From Arthrobacter sp. MAHUQ-56 (GTDB lineage: Bacteria > Actinomycetota > Actinomycetes > Actinomycetales > Micrococcaceae): a stretch of DNA of 64,000 nucleotides. This document shows, in pieces, positions 1 to 9,609 of this stretch (positions are counted from its first letter, which is position 1; every line of letters begins with the position of its first letter). The notes beneath the pieces are model-generated. The model was not told where the DNA came from, searched no databases, and saw nothing but the letters and a program-made list of their open reading frames with translations. The translations under genes were made by a program, and so were the position numbers. The stretch lies in the NCBI RefSeq assembly GCF_019710585.1, contig NZ_JAIFZQ010000018.1, positions 124,001 to 188,000 on the forward strand, in the 5' to 3' direction.

Positions 1-1067
1 GAATCTTCGATGTGGTGGTCGTGGGAGCCGGTCCCTCCGGTCTCGCGACTGCCGTCTATGCCTCCTCCGAAGGCCTCTCCACGATGGTGGTGGAGGGGGA
101 AGCCGTGGGAGGCCAGGCCGGCACCAGTTCGTTGATCCGCAACTATCCTGGCTTCTCCCGCGGCGTGAGCGGCGCCCACCTGGCCTACCGCTCATTCCAC
201 CAGGCCTGGACTTTGGGCACCGACTTCCTGTTCCTGCGGAAGGTGAACGGCCTCGAAGCGGACGGAGACCTGTACGCCGTGTCGATCTCCGACGGCAGCG
301 TCGTACGCTGCCGCACAGTGGTGGTGGCCACCGGCGTGGACTACCGCCGCCTCGACATACCTCAGCTGGAGGCCCTGGTCGGCAGGGGCGTCTTCTACGG
401 TGCCACAGTGTCCGAGGCCCCATCGATGGCCGGAAAGCAGGTCTGTGTGGTGGGTGGCGGAAACTCGGCCGGTCAAGCTGTTCTGCACCTTGCGAAGTAC
501 GCGAAGAAAGTGACGCTGCTGGTGCGCGGACGGACGCTGTCGGCCAGCATGTCGGATTACCTCATCTCCCAACTCGAGGCCACCCGGAACGTTGCGATCC
601 GCTGCAGCACCGCCGTAGTGGGCGCCCGGGACCGGGACGGGTTCCTTGCCGCCGTCACGGTCGCCGCATCCGGCACTGCCGGGCCATCCTCAAGCGAGGA
701 GATCGAAGCGGGCGGTCTGTTCGTGCTGATCGGCTCGGTGCCGCGGACCTCCTGGCTGCCCGGGACCGTAGAGCGTGACCCGGCCGGATTCCTGCGCACG
801 GGCACCAGCCGGGATGCCAACGGGCCTCGATCCATGAGGGCGGGCAGGCCGCCATTGGCGCTGGAAACCAGCATGCCGGGTATTTTCGCGATTGGCGACG
901 TGCGGGCCGGTTCGATCAAGAGGGTGGCGACCGCTGTGGGGGATGGCGCCACCGTAGTCTCGATGCTGCACACCTACCTGGCCGAGAATCCACTGCCTCA
1001 ACCGACCCCTGCTACCGGGGAGGCAGCCCCATCCGAGGAGCATTCCGGGGATGTCCGCTTCAACTGA
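1..1067 (+). CDS. Thioredoxin-reductase-like FAD/NAD(P) oxidoreductase, 5' end outside window
   Basis: The frame is already open at base 3 (reading I-F-D-V before the first GTG at 12), so the start lies before the window. An FAD-binding GAGPSG sits at residues 5-10 counted from that GTG, followed by [16 protein letters not shown] (33-48), and a second nucleotide-binding GGGNSAG at 148-154. The C-terminal IFAIGDVR is the usual FAD-contacting end of the family. The redox CxxC expected just before the second GxGxxG is absent (ATVSEAP stands there), so it is not a classical thioredoxin reductase. This layout matches the actinobacterial proteins that fuse a cyclic-nucleotide-binding domain to a TrxR-like half; the fusion itself cannot be seen here. 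It overlaps the next gene by 17 bp. Confidence 0.85.
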   Translation, partial: IFDVVVVGAGPSGLATAVYASSEGLSTMVVEGEAVGGQAGTSSLIRNYPGFSRGVSGAHLAYRSFHQAWTLGTDFLFLRKVNGLEADGDLYAVSISDGSVVRCRTVVVATGVDYRRLDIPQLEALVGRGVFYGATVSEAPSMAGKQVCVVGGGNSAGQAVLHLAKYAKKVTLLVRGRTLSASMSDYLISQLEATRNVAIRCSTAVVGARDRDGFLAAVTVAASGTAGPSSSEEIEAGGLFVLIGSVPRTSWLPGTVERDPAGFLRTGTSRDANGPRSMRAGRPPLALETSMPGIFAIGDVRAGSIKRVATAVGDGATVVSMLHTYLAENPLPQPTPATGEAAPSEEHSGDVRFN

Positions 1068-1917
1068 GGCCAGACCATTGATACCGCCGATGCGGTGGCT
1101 GCTCTACGTGGCTGCCTTCCTCGTGTTCCTTGCCGGGCTCGTGCTGTTCGTGTTTCCGCTCAGGACGGCTGAGTGGTTCGCGTGGACAGTCAATCCGCCG
1201 ATGACCGCGGTCTTCCTCGGGGCGGCTTACTGGGCCAGCGCCGGGCTGGAGCTGACGGGGGCCCGCTCGGCAAGCTGGGGTGCGGCGAGGCTGGCGGTCC
1301 TGCCGGTGTTCATCTTCACGACGCTGACGCTGGCAGTCACCCTGGTCCATCTCGACCGCTTCCACCTCTCGCCGGCCAACGGCCCCGTTGCCCAGGCATC
1401 CACCTGGGCATGGCTGGCAATCTATGCTGTCGTGCCCATCGCGATGCTCCTCATCAGCTGGATGCAGATCCGGTCCCCGCGTGACGTCCCAACCTCCGTA
1501 CCGCGTGGAGGGGCAGTGCTGCCCCTTGCACTCCGGCTGCTCCTGATGGGAATCGCCGCGGTACTGCTGTTGTACGGCGCGGCGCTCCTGGCCATACCCA
1601 TGGCCGCCGCAACGTGGTGGCCGTGGCCACTCTCCGAGCTCACGGCGAGGGCTGTCGGAGCGTGGCTGGTGGGTCTTGGGTGGTCGGCCGCGCAGGGCCA
1701 GTTCAGCCGGGACCCCCACACGGTGCGCCCCGTGGCGCTGACCTCAGTCGCGTTCTTCGTTCTGCAGGTGCTTGCCCTGCTTCGGTATGGCGGCGCCCTG
1801 GCATGGCCGGGCGTACCGGCCATCGGCTTCGTAACCGTCCTGCTCGCCATCGGCGTCGCCGGGGGCTGGGCACTTGCACTTTCCGGCCCGCGGGTGGCCC
1901 GGGCTACAACTGCCTGA
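1051..1917 (+). CDS. Multi-pass membrane protein of unknown function
   Basis: A 288-residue protein with about seven or eight hydrophobic segments, the first at roughly residues 15-35 after a short charged N-terminus. GAGGAG at 1035-1040 lies 10 bp before the ATG and supports this start. It overlaps the end of the flavoprotein gene by 17 bp, so the two are probably one transcript. No family motif was recognised. Its 3' end overlaps the convergent DUF2087 gene by 14 bp. Confidence 0.8.
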   Translation: MSASTEARPLIPPMRWLLYVAAFLVFLAGLVLFVFPLRTAEWFAWTVNPPMTAVFLGAAYWASAGLELTGARSASWGAARLAVLPVFIFTTLTLAVTLVHLDRFHLSPANGPVAQASTWAWLAIYAVVPIAMLLISWMQIRSPRDVPTSVPRGGAVLPLALRLLLMGIAAVLLLYGAALLAIPMAAATWWPWPLSELTARAVGAWLVGLGWSAAQGQFSRDPHTVRPVALTSVAFFVLQVLALLRYGGALAWPGVPAIGFVTVLLAIGVAGGWALALSGPRVARATTA

Positions 1918-2437
1918 GTTCGCCGTCCTGCGGCTCTCCCCGGCCCAGCGCGTAGGAAGAGCCCGAGGGCGTCCGCTCAAGAAGCCCGAAGTCCACCATG
2001 TATCGGCGCAGGAGCACAACGTCGTCCGTGTAGCTGAGGAGCCGCTCGTTGACCTGGCGTTCGGAGAGCCGTTCACCGGGTGCGGCGATCTCACCGGCAA
2101 TCCTGGCAAGGAGCTCACGACGTTCGGCCTGGTTCGCCGGGTACCTCTCAATCCGCCCCAGATGCATGAACCTGTCCAGCCCGGTCTTGCGCTGCCGCCG
2201 CGGCTGCTGTTCGAGCAGGTTCCGGAAGACCAGCTCAGATGCCGCCAGTCCACCGGAGGGTCGCTGTTCCACCAGCCCGGACTCCAGGAGGTTGGAGATT
2301 GCCCGGTTGCGCCGTTGTTCCTTTACATCGGGAAGCACGTCGGGCAGAGCGGTGCCGAGAACGATCTGCGCATAGGCCGTGCGGGCGTCGCTGTTCCCCA
2401 GCGCCGCAATGACGCGCCGCCAGTGCAGGCCGGTCAT
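1904..2437 (-). CDS. DUF2087 domain protein, probable small DNA-binding regulator
   Basis: About 177 residues. The C-terminal half carries the DUF2087 signature: ERQVNERLLSYTDDVVLLRR followed by MVDFGLLERTPSGSSY, roughly residues 125-165. The N-terminal part has helical segments with SNLLESGLVEQRPSGGL, which looks like a winged-helix fragment. I prefer ATG at 2437 because GGAG lies 8-9 bp upstream; an in-frame GTG at 2455 is an alternative. DUF2087 proteins are generally annotated as transcriptional regulators or metal-related proteins, but the target is unknown. Confidence 0.75.
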   Translation of the reverse strand: MTGLHWRRVIAALGNSDARTAYAQIVLGTALPDVLPDVKEQRRNRAISNLLESGLVEQRPSGGLAASELVFRNLLEQQPRRQRKTGLDRFMHLGRIERYPANQAERRELLARIAGEIAAPGERLSERQVNERLLSYTDDVVLLRRYMVDFGLLERTPSGSSYALGRGEPQDGELRQL

Positions 2438-2538
2438 CCCTCTGTCTCCGCCCACGTCAACCGCCTTTCCGCCGCTGCCCCGGCCTCCTGCCCCAACATC
2501 TGCCGGGCGATCGAAGCCCCGCCGCCCCAGTCTTCCGC

Positions 2539-4521
2539 CTACCCGACGTGGATGCCGGGCCGGCGCTCCGGGTCGGGCTCGTTTTCACGGATGATTTCGC
2601 GGACCACCGGGGCGGTATCGCCGCGCCCGAGGAGCAGGTAGCGCATGAGGTGCGCCACGGGATTGCCTTCGGACCATTCGAAATAGGCGTGCGGTTTGAC
2701 GCCGGTGGCATCGCGCAGCGCCAGCAGGATGGCCGCTATGGCGTTCGGCGCAGCGGGGCTTTCGGCGCGCAGGACGCGGTGGCGCCCCACTTCGACGCCG
2801 CTCACGTGCAGCACATCGCTGAATCCGGAAGGATCGGTGACGTCGATTTCAAGGAAGATGACGTCCGCTGTGCCAGGCACGGGGTTGTTTTCCCGCTGGT
2901 CAACCTCCTTGCCAAGATACTCTGCCTCGTCACGTGCCTGGGGCCGGTTGGCGATCAGGTTCAGCCGCCCGTCGTAGGCGAGGGAATCGCTGATGAACTG
3001 GCGCGCGGCGTCGTCGAACTCGATGCTGTGGACGCGCAGTTCAGTGGTCCGGCTTACCCGGGACACCAGGGAGATGGCAATGATGCCAAGGACAAAGAAG
3101 CCGGAGATCGTGATGCCGTCAGGTTTCTCGACGACGTTCGCCACCAGGGCGTAAAGGATGACCAGTGACAGGACCGTAAAACCGATGGCCGCCCCACGCT
3201 GCTTCTTGGCAATCGCGGAGATGGTGACGGCGATGGCACCGGAAACCATCATCGCCAGGATCCCTGTAGCGTAGGCGCCGGCCTGCGCGTTGACGTCCGC
3301 CCTGAACGCGATGGTGATCAGGACGCTGATGGCCGTGTACACCAGGACCACGGGCCGGACCGCGCGGGCCCAGTCCGGGGCCATCCCGTAGGACGGCAGG
3401 TACCGGGGCACGATGTTGATGAGCCCCGCCATGGCTGATGCGCCGGCAAACCACAGGATCAGGATGCTGCTGATATCGTAAACGGAACCGAAGCCGTTCC
3501 CCAGGTGTTCGTGCGCCAGGTACGCCAGTGCGCGCCCATTGGCTGCGCCGCCTTCCTGGAACTCCCCGGCCGGAATCAGCACAGTGGTCACGAAGCTGCT
3601 GCCGATCAGGTAGACGCTCATGATCAGGGCGGCCACCGTGAGGAGCTTGCGGGTGTTCCGGACTTTGCTGTCCAGCTTCTCCTCCGGCGTCGTGCCTTTC
3701 GCGGCGACCAGCGGCATCATGCTGACGCCCGTCTCGAATCCGGACAACCCCAGCACCAACAGGGGGAAGGCAATGAGCGCCGGACCGATGATGCCCGTAA
3801 TGCCCGCTCCAGGCCGGGCCAATGCCGAGGTCCAGTCGGTGATGAGGCCCGGCGTGGAAAGGGCTTCCACCAGCCCCGCCCCGATGATGATGCCGTTCAG
3901 GACGAGGAACACCGCCACCAGCGGAATGGCGACGGCCACCGCCTCGGAGAAGCCGAGCAGGAACACCCCGCCCAGGATCAGCAGCAGCACCACGGTGATG
4001 GGCACCGCTTGTCCGTTCAAAGCCGGCGGAAGGAAGGGGTTTTCGAGCAGGTGCACTGTGGCATCCGCGGCCGAAAGCGTGATGGTGATGATCCAGGAGG
4101 TGGCGACGAAGCCCAGCAGGACCAGGACGAAGACCTTGCCCCGCCAGAAGGGGAGCAACCGTTCCAGCATGGCCACCGAGCCCTGCCCGTGCGGGCTTTC
4201 GCGGGCAACGCGGCGGTACATCGGCAGCATCCCCAGGAGCGTCAGGGCGACGATCAGCAGCGTGGCCAGCGGTGACAGGGCCCCCGCGGCCAGGGCGGCG
4301 ATGCCTGGCAGGTAGGACAGGGTGGAGAAGTAGTCCACACCTGTCAGGCACATGACCTTCCACCAGCTCTGCTGCGGGCCATGGTCCTCCACCGTCTCAG
4401 GCCCCACGGGCTGGTGGACGCGGTGTTCGAGCAGCCAACGGACGAAGGCGTTGTGCGGCGGCGCCTCCTTCTCGGGGTTGGGGACGATGGTGGGGACCGG
4501 GAACTGTTCGGAAGCCGTCAA
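2539..4521 (-). CDS. APC-superfamily amino acid permease with cytosolic C-terminal domain
   Basis: A 660-residue transporter with about 12 membrane segments. [20 protein letters not shown] near residue 60 is the usual first helix of APC-type amino acid/polyamine carriers, and [19 protein letters not shown] is a conserved internal loop. The last ~170 residues are soluble (from about [17 protein letters not shown]) and form a cytoplasmic domain. The start is TTG at 4521, supported by GAAGGAG just upstream; no nearer ATG fits. It lies downstream of and on the same strand as the GH32 operon, with 195 bp between them, so it is probably expressed separately. Substrate unknown. Confidence 0.88.
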   Translation of the reverse strand: MTASEQFPVPTIVPNPEKEAPPHNAFVRWLLEHRVHQPVGPETVEDHGPQQSWWKVMCLTGVDYFSTLSYLPGIAALAAGALSPLATLLIVALTLLGMLPMYRRVARESPHGQGSVAMLERLLPFWRGKVFVLVLLGFVATSWIITITLSAADATVHLLENPFLPPALNGQAVPITVVLLLILGGVFLLGFSEAVAVAIPLVAVFLVLNGIIIGAGLVEALSTPGLITDWTSALARPGAGITGIIGPALIAFPLLVLGLSGFETGVSMMPLVAAKGTTPEEKLDSKVRNTRKLLTVAALIMSVYLIGSSFVTTVLIPAGEFQEGGAANGRALAYLAHEHLGNGFGSVYDISSILILWFAGASAMAGLINIVPRYLPSYGMAPDWARAVRPVVLVYTAISVLITIAFRADVNAQAGAYATGILAMMVSGAIAVTISAIAKKQRGAAIGFTVLSLVILYALVANVVEKPDGITISGFFVLGIIAISLVSRVSRTTELRVHSIEFDDAARQFISDSLAYDGRLNLIANRPQARDEAEYLGKEVDQRENNPVPGTADVIFLEIDVTDPSGFSDVLHVSGVEVGRHRVLRAESPAAPNAIAAILLALRDATGVKPHAYFEWSEGNPVAHLMRYLLLGRGDTAPVVREIIRENEPDPERRPGIHVG

Positions 4522-4716
4522 GGACGCTCCTTCTCTGGCGGGCCGCGCCGGTGCGTTGGCTTCACATCCGGGCCGCTATCTTTTCGGAGCGTACCACCGG
4601 GCCACGCCCGTGCGGCCCAGCTTTGCCAAAGCATTGACGGAAGATCCTGAAGGCGGTCCTGCTGCCAGCCGGAACAAGGCCCGCCGTCGCCCCTCAGGCG
4701 TAGAGGGCCCGGGGGC

Positions 4717-6231
4717 TCAGAGGCCGACGACGTCGAGCGCCACGAGGTGCGCGCCCTCACCTTCGGCGAAGACCGCCATCCCCGTGCCCGCCTCCGCGGG
4801 GAACACCAGGTCCGTGATGGTGGCGAGCCCGTCCTGGGCGAAGACCTCCACGGAGCACCGGTCCAGGTAGATCCGGAGCCGAAGACGGCCGTCCTGCAGC
4901 GGCAACGCCACGGATTCCACGGACGGGAAGGTTTCGTGGAAGTCCACGTGCCCCGACTCCCGCCGGTCCAGCCGCAGCATCCCGTCAGCGGTGTCGTAGC
5001 GGATGAGCGTGCGCTGGTCATCGCCGCCGCGCAGCACCAGCCCAACGCCGGCCGCCGGACCCGGCCGGAATTCGACATCGATGCGGGCCACGGACGCCGC
5101 CGTCGGGAGTTCCACCTCGCCCGGTGCCAGGGGCTGCGCGTCAAGGCGGAAGGCCACTGGGTCCAGCGCGGCCAACGGATCAATGGCTTCCTGCCGCAGC
5201 GTCAGCTGGCCGCCGGAACGGGTCAGCGACACCTCCCGCGGCAGGGACATCGCGCTGCGCCACGCCCCGGTGGGCGTCTCGCGGGCATAGTCCCAGTTGT
5301 TCATCCAGCCGATCATGATCCGCCGGCCGTCCGGCATGTTGCTGAACGAGACAGCGGCGTAGTAGTCGCGGCCCCAGTCCAGCCAGCGGTAGTCCCGCAT
5401 CCGGCTGTCGTCCTGTTGGAGGCCCTCGGTGGCGGTTGTTTCGGACCGGAACGTCACGCCGTCGAACTCTCCCAGGAAGTACTGCCCTGCCGAGCCGCCA
5501 GCGATGCCGCCCGGGTTGATGTTCACGATCAGGACCCACCGGCTGTCCTGCGGATTTCCGTCCACGGGCAGCTCGAACAGGTCGGGGCACTCCCAGACGC
5601 CGCCGGTGGCGTTGGCGGGCCCGAAGGTGCTCAGGTGCTCCCACGCCTTCAGGTCGGCGGACTTGTAGAGCACCACCTGGCGCTGCACCGCCTCAACGGC
5701 GACCATCACCCAGTAACTGCCGGCATCGCCGTCGTACCAAAAGACCTTGGGGTCCCGGAAGTCGGCTGACCCGCGGTCCAGCACGGGATTGCCCTGGTAC
5801 TTGGTCCATGTCCGGCCCTCGTCCAGGCTGTACGCCAGGGACTGCGCCTGCCGGCCCGCCAGCGGCGAGGCGTCACTGTAGGCGCTGGTGTAGATGGCTA
5901 CCAGCGGGGGATTGGCCGGCGTACCGAAACCGGTGGTGTTGTGTTCGTCGACCACGGCAGAGCCGGAGAAGATGGCCTCATGCTCATCGCAGGGGATGGC
6001 CACCGGCTGCTCCTCCCAGTGGAGCAGGTCGCGTGACGTTGCGTGGCCCCAGGACATGTTGCCCCAATCCGGGCCAAAGGGATTGTGCTGGTAGAAGAGG
6101 TGGTAGGTGCCGTTGAGGTACACCAGCCCGTTGGGATCGTTGAGCCAGTTGCGGTCGGCAGTGTAGTGGAACTCCGGCCGGTAACGGTCCGTGCCGGCCA
6201 CAGTGGGAAGCGCCGTCGTTATTGTCTTCAT
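4717..6231 (-). CDS. Glycoside hydrolase family 32 (fructan/sucrose beta-fructosidase)
   Basis: A 504-residue GH32 enzyme that hydrolyses beta-fructosides such as sucrose, inulin-type oligomers or levan. All three catalytic motifs are visible: WLNDPNG with nucleophile D32, FRDPK with D160, and WECPDLF with acid/base E214. The C-terminal ~150 residues fit the beta-sandwich module of the family. There is no signal peptide, so it acts in the cytoplasm on sugar brought in by the ABC transporter encoded immediately upstream. Its ATG follows the permease stop by 2 bp, and AAAGG 7 bp upstream serves as the ribosome site. Exact substrate not determinable. Confidence 0.95.
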   Translation of the reverse strand: MKTITTALPTVAGTDRYRPEFHYTADRNWLNDPNGLVYLNGTYHLFYQHNPFGPDWGNMSWGHATSRDLLHWEEQPVAIPCDEHEAIFSGSAVVDEHNTTGFGTPANPPLVAIYTSAYSDASPLAGRQAQSLAYSLDEGRTWTKYQGNPVLDRGSADFRDPKVFWYDGDAGSYWVMVAVEAVQRQVVLYKSADLKAWEHLSTFGPANATGGVWECPDLFELPVDGNPQDSRWVLIVNINPGGIAGGSAGQYFLGEFDGVTFRSETTATEGLQQDDSRMRDYRWLDWGRDYYAAVSFSNMPDGRRIMIGWMNNWDYARETPTGAWRSAMSLPREVSLTRSGGQLTLRQEAIDPLAALDPVAFRLDAQPLAPGEVELPTAASVARIDVEFRPGPAAGVGLVLRGGDDQRTLIRYDTADGMLRLDRRESGHVDFHETFPSVESVALPLQDGRLRLRIYLDRCSVEVFAQDGLATITDLVFPAEAGTGMAVFAEGEGAHLVALDVVGL

Positions 6232-6233
6232 GG

Positions 6234-7112
6234 TCAGCCTTTCACGCCGCTGGAGGCGATGCTGTTGACGAAGGAACGCTGGAAAGCGATGAACAGCACC
6301 ACCACCGGAACAGTGATGAGGGAGGCATACGCCATCACTTCACCCCAGGAGACGTTCAGCTGGAAGAAGTACTGGATGCCGATCATCACCGGCCGCAGCT
6401 CCTCGGACTGGACCACCATGAGCGGCCAGAGGTAGGAGTTCCAGGCGGGCAGGAAGGTCAGGATGGCCACGGTTGCCGTGGCGGGTCCGGCCAGGGGCAT
6501 CACCACCTGGCGGTAGATCTTGAACCAGCCGGCGCCGTCGATCCGCGCTGCCTCGTCCAGTTCCTTGGGGATGGATTCGAAGTACTGGTGGAACAGGTAG
6601 ATGGAGAAGGCGTTGGCGATGAAGGGGATGATCTGCACCTGGTAGGTGTCCAGCCAGCCTTTGGAGAATTCGAGGCTGAAGCCGTTCAGCTCAAAGTAGG
6701 GAAGCTGGTTGACCCACCACACCAGCGGCAGGGCCAGCGTCTGGAAGGGCACGATCAGCGTGGCCAGGATGGCGGTGAACACGATCTTCTTGCCGCGGAC
6801 CTGCATGCGGGACAGGGCGAAGGCGCAAAGGCTGTTCACGAAGATGCCCAGGATAACGGTCACGGCGGAGACGCCCACCGAGTTGAGCAGGAACCGCGCT
6901 GCTGGGACGCGGTCGAAGACGGCCGTGTAGTTGTCGAAGGAGATGTTGCCCACCGGCAGGAACGCGGCCAGGGAGGACATGTCGCCGAAGATCTGCTGGT
7001 CAGGCTTCAGCGAGGACACGAGCATGAACACGATGGGGAACGCGGCGACGACGGCGAAGAGGATGCGCACCAGCATGGTACCGGCGCTGCGCAGGAGGAG
7101 TTGGTTTTTCAT
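6234..7112 (-). CDS. Carbohydrate ABC transporter permease, MalG type
   Basis: A 292-residue inner-membrane permease with six predicted helices. The cytoplasmic coupling loop that contacts the ATPase is visible as ELDEAARIDGAGWFKIYRQV. The long periplasm-facing segment after helix 1 (SSLKPDQQIFGDMSS) is typical of the MalG/LacG subgroup. It starts just after the stop of the partner permease, with the leader GAAAGACTGAC before the ATG, and is followed directly by the GH32 gene. No ATP-binding subunit is encoded here; such importers in actinobacteria usually borrow a shared MsiK-type ATPase. Confidence 0.95.
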   Translation of the reverse strand: MKNQLLLRSAGTMLVRILFAVVAAFPIVFMLVSSLKPDQQIFGDMSSLAAFLPVGNISFDNYTAVFDRVPAARFLLNSVGVSAVTVILGIFVNSLCAFALSRMQVRGKKIVFTAILATLIVPFQTLALPLVWWVNQLPYFELNGFSLEFSKGWLDTYQVQIIPFIANAFSIYLFHQYFESIPKELDEAARIDGAGWFKIYRQVVMPLAGPATATVAILTFLPAWNSYLWPLMVVQSEELRPVMIGIQYFFQLNVSWGEVMAYASLITVPVVVLFIAFQRSFVNSIASSGVKG

Positions 7113-7113
7113 G

Positions 7114-8085
7114 TCAGTCTTTCTCCCGGGTGAGGTAGCGCTGCACCGCGGAGACGATCAGTACCAGGACGAAGAACACCAGCGAAATGGCGGAGGCATA
7201 GGAGGTTTCCTGCTGCCGGTAGCCGGACTGGACCGCCTCGTAAATGATGGTGGTGGTGGAATCCATGGGTCCGCCCTGGGTCATCACGCTGATCTGGTCG
7301 AACAGGCCAAGGGCTTGGATGGTGATGGTGACGAGCACCAGGCTGCGGGTGTGGAACAGGCCCGGCCAGGTGACGTAGCGGAACTGCTGCCAGCGGCTGG
7401 TGCCGTCCAGCTGGGATGCCTCATAGAGTTCGCCCGAGATGCCCTGCAGCCCGGCGAGCCAGATGATCATGTGGAAGCCGGCCGCCTGCCAGATGGACAG
7501 GATGATGATGGCCGGCATCGCGGTGTTGGGGTCGCCCAGCCAGTCCGGGCCGTTGATCAGGCCGAAGCTGACGGCGGAGAGGATCTCGTTGACCAGGCCG
7601 TCCTTGCGGTACATGAACAGCCACAGCAGCGAAACCACCACCATGGAGGTGACCACGGGCAGGAAGTACACGGTGCGGAAGAAGTTCACGCCGCGGAACT
7701 TCTTGTTGATCAGCAGCGCCATGACCAGGGCCAGGCCGGACTGCACCGGAACGATCACCACGGTGAAGTAGGCGACGTTGAGCAGTGCGCGGTAGAACGT
7801 GGGGTCCGTGAACAGGCGGGCGAAGTTGTCCACGCCTACGAACTCGATGGGTCGCGGCGAGATGAGGCGCGCGTTCGTGAAGGCCAGGCCGAACCCCAGG
7901 ATCGCGGGGATGAAGATGAAGGCCAGCAGGAGCACCGCTGCCGGGGCGATCATGCCCCAGCCGCTGAGCTGCTCGCGGCGGAAGCCGGGCCGGCGGTGCG
8001 GTGCGGGCTTGGCGTGCGACGGCGGGGTGGCGGCGTGGGTGCCGGACGGGATGCGCGGGCGGGTGGGAAGGGGAGCAGTTGCCAT
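7114..8085 (-). CDS. Carbohydrate ABC transporter permease, MalF type
   Basis: A 323-residue permease with a Pro/His-rich cytoplasmic N-terminus (about residues 1-40) before six membrane helices. The coupling loop reads ISGELYEASQLDGTSRWQQF, a variant of the EAA motif. It forms the heterodimeric channel with the MalG-type permease downstream (1-bp gap). A GAAAGACTCCC leader precedes the ATG. A strong stem-loop separates it from the binding-protein gene upstream, which should lower its expression relative to that gene. Confidence 0.94.
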   Translation of the reverse strand: MATAPLPTRPRIPSGTHAATPPSHAKPAPHRRPGFRREQLSGWGMIAPAAVLLLAFIFIPAILGFGLAFTNARLISPRPIEFVGVDNFARLFTDPTFYRALLNVAYFTVVIVPVQSGLALVMALLINKKFRGVNFFRTVYFLPVVTSMVVVSLLWLFMYRKDGLVNEILSAVSFGLINGPDWLGDPNTAMPAIIILSIWQAAGFHMIIWLAGLQGISGELYEASQLDGTSRWQQFRYVTWPGLFHTRSLVLVTITIQALGLFDQISVMTQGGPMDSTTTIIYEAVQSGYRQQETSYASAISLVFFVLVLIVSAVQRYLTREKD

Positions 8086-8108
8086 GGGAGTCTTTCGTGG
8101 ATCAGGCT

Positions 8109-8153
8109 GCCGGAGGGGGCCTGCCGTGCCGTGCGGCGCGGCAGGCCTCCGGC
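8109..8153 (-). other. Intergenic stem-loop between binding protein and permease genes
   Basis: The sequence GCCGGAGG.. GGCCTGCCG pairs with CGGCAGGCCTCCGGC across a short GC-rich loop, giving a long stem in the gap between the binding-protein stop and the permease start. No T-run follows on the coding strand. Such structures between binding-protein and permease genes usually protect the upstream mRNA or attenuate transcription, so the binding protein is made in excess. Confidence 0.6.
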
Positions 8154-8161
8154 GGCTCCGG

Positions 8162-9454
8162 CTAGTTCTTGTAGCCGCCGTTGGACTTGATGTTGGCGTC
8201 GATCGCCTTCACAGCGTTGTCCAGGGTGGATTTGGCATCGGCGCCGTTGAGGATGTCCTGCACAGCCTTGCCGTACTCGGTGGCGATGAAGGGGTAGGCG
8301 GGCGTCTCCGGGCGCATCACGGCATATTTGCGGGAGAAGTCCATGAAGATCCGGTTGGCACCGCCCTCGGCGAACGCCGGGATCTGGGCTGCTGCCTCAT
8401 TGCTGGCAGGGATGGCGCCGGTGGCCTTGGCCACCGCTGCGACGTTCTCCGGCTTCAGGGAGTAGGAGAGGTAGTCCATGGCAGCCTCGGAGTTGCTGCA
8501 CTTGCTGGTGACGCCCCACTGCCAGGAGGCGCCGCCGATCTTGGGGCCTTCACCGAGGTCGACGGGCGGCATGACCACCAGGTCTTCGCCGAGCGCGGCC
8601 TTGGCCTTGTCCGCAGCCCACGAACCCGTGTAGACGATGGCGCTCTTGTTGTTCAGGAAGTCCTGGGTGGAGTCCTTGCCGCTCTTCTTGGCCATGAAGC
8701 CCTGGTCCGCCAGGCCGCGGAACCATTCGGCCCACTGGACTGCCTTGTCTCCGTTCAGCGCACCGTCCGCGCTCTGGAAGCCGTCCCGGTTGACCAGGTC
8801 ACCGCCGAAGGACTGCAGGAAGGGGGAGTAGGCGTACGGAAGCCATTCGCCGGTGCCGGCGGTGCCCAGGTCCAGCGGGTACTCCCACTTGCCCAGGGCC
8901 TTGAGCTTGGTGAGGGCGTCCTGGAACTCCTCCTTGGTCCAGGGCTTTTCCATGGTGGCAACCCGCACGCCCGCTGCCTTCAGGTCGGAGGTGCGCGCCA
9001 TCATGGCCAGGGCGACGTCGTAGTAGCCCACCGCGTAGGGCTTTCCGTCCCATTCAGCCACCGTGCTGGGCAGCTGCTTGGAGAGGTCCGCCTTCAGTTC
9101 AAGCGGCTTGAGGTAGCCGGCCCAGGCCCAGTTGGGCACGTTGGGGCCGTCGATGTCCACGATGCAGGGGAGGTTGCCTGCGGCAGCGGCGGAGACTACC
9201 GAGTCGTTGTAGGAGTCCTGGGGGAAGGCCTGGACTTTGATTTTCACTTTGTCCTGGCTGCTGTTGTAGGAGTCCACGATCTTCTGGACGGCGGCCAGTT
9301 CGTCGGGGTTGCCGGCGTTGTGGGTCCAGAGGGCAATCTCGCCGGACCCTTCAGTGGAGGAGGAGGCGCTGCCCTTGCCGCAGCCGGCGAGGGTGGCAGT
9401 GAGGGCGACGGCGGCTATGCTGGTCGCAAGGACCTTGGTGAGCTTCGTGTTCAT
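8162..9454 (-). CDS. Extracellular solute-binding lipoprotein of the sugar ABC transporter
   Basis: A 430-residue family 1 binding protein. The N-terminus is a lipoprotein signal peptide with lipobox L-A-G-C ending at Cys25. The body has the family's typical features: ALWTHNAGNPDELAAVQKIV near the start and SAIVYTGSWAADKAK in the middle. It captures oligosaccharide outside the membrane for the two permeases encoded downstream. The neighbouring GH32 hydrolase suggests a fructo-oligosaccharide ligand (inference). The leader AGAAAGACTGACC stands in front of the ATG. Confidence 0.95.
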   Translation of the reverse strand: MNTKLTKVLATSIAAVALTATLAGCGKGSASSSTEGSGEIALWTHNAGNPDELAAVQKIVDSYNSSQDKVKIKVQAFPQDSYNDSVVSAAAAGNLPCIVDIDGPNVPNWAWAGYLKPLELKADLSKQLPSTVAEWDGKPYAVGYYDVALAMMARTSDLKAAGVRVATMEKPWTKEEFQDALTKLKALGKWEYPLDLGTAGTGEWLPYAYSPFLQSFGGDLVNRDGFQSADGALNGDKAVQWAEWFRGLADQGFMAKKSGKDSTQDFLNNKSAIVYTGSWAADKAKAALGEDLVVMPPVDLGEGPKIGGASWQWGVTSKCSNSEAAMDYLSYSLKPENVAAVAKATGAIPASNEAAAQIPAFAEGGANRIFMDFSRKYAVMRPETPAYPFIATEYGKAVQDILNGADAKSTLDNAVKAIDANIKSNGGYKN

Positions 9455-9565
9455 GGTCAGTCTTTCTGCTTCGACAGGGTGGGGGGATTGCGGGGTCCTG
9501 CTGGGAGCGCGGCCGCTGCAACGGCTGCGTTCCCCTTTTTTGTGGGGATGACAGGTTTGATTCAG

Positions 9566-9584
9566 GGCAGCCTTGGCGGCTGCC
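9566..9584 (-). terminator. Small hairpin after the LacI gene
   Basis: GGCAGCC and GGCTGCC pair around a 5-nt loop 26 bp after the repressor stop codon. No clear T-run follows on the minus strand, so it is at most a weak terminator or attenuator between the repressor and the structural genes. Confidence 0.35.
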
Positions 9585-9609
9585 GTGCGGGTCGGTTTGT
9601 GGCGTCAGG

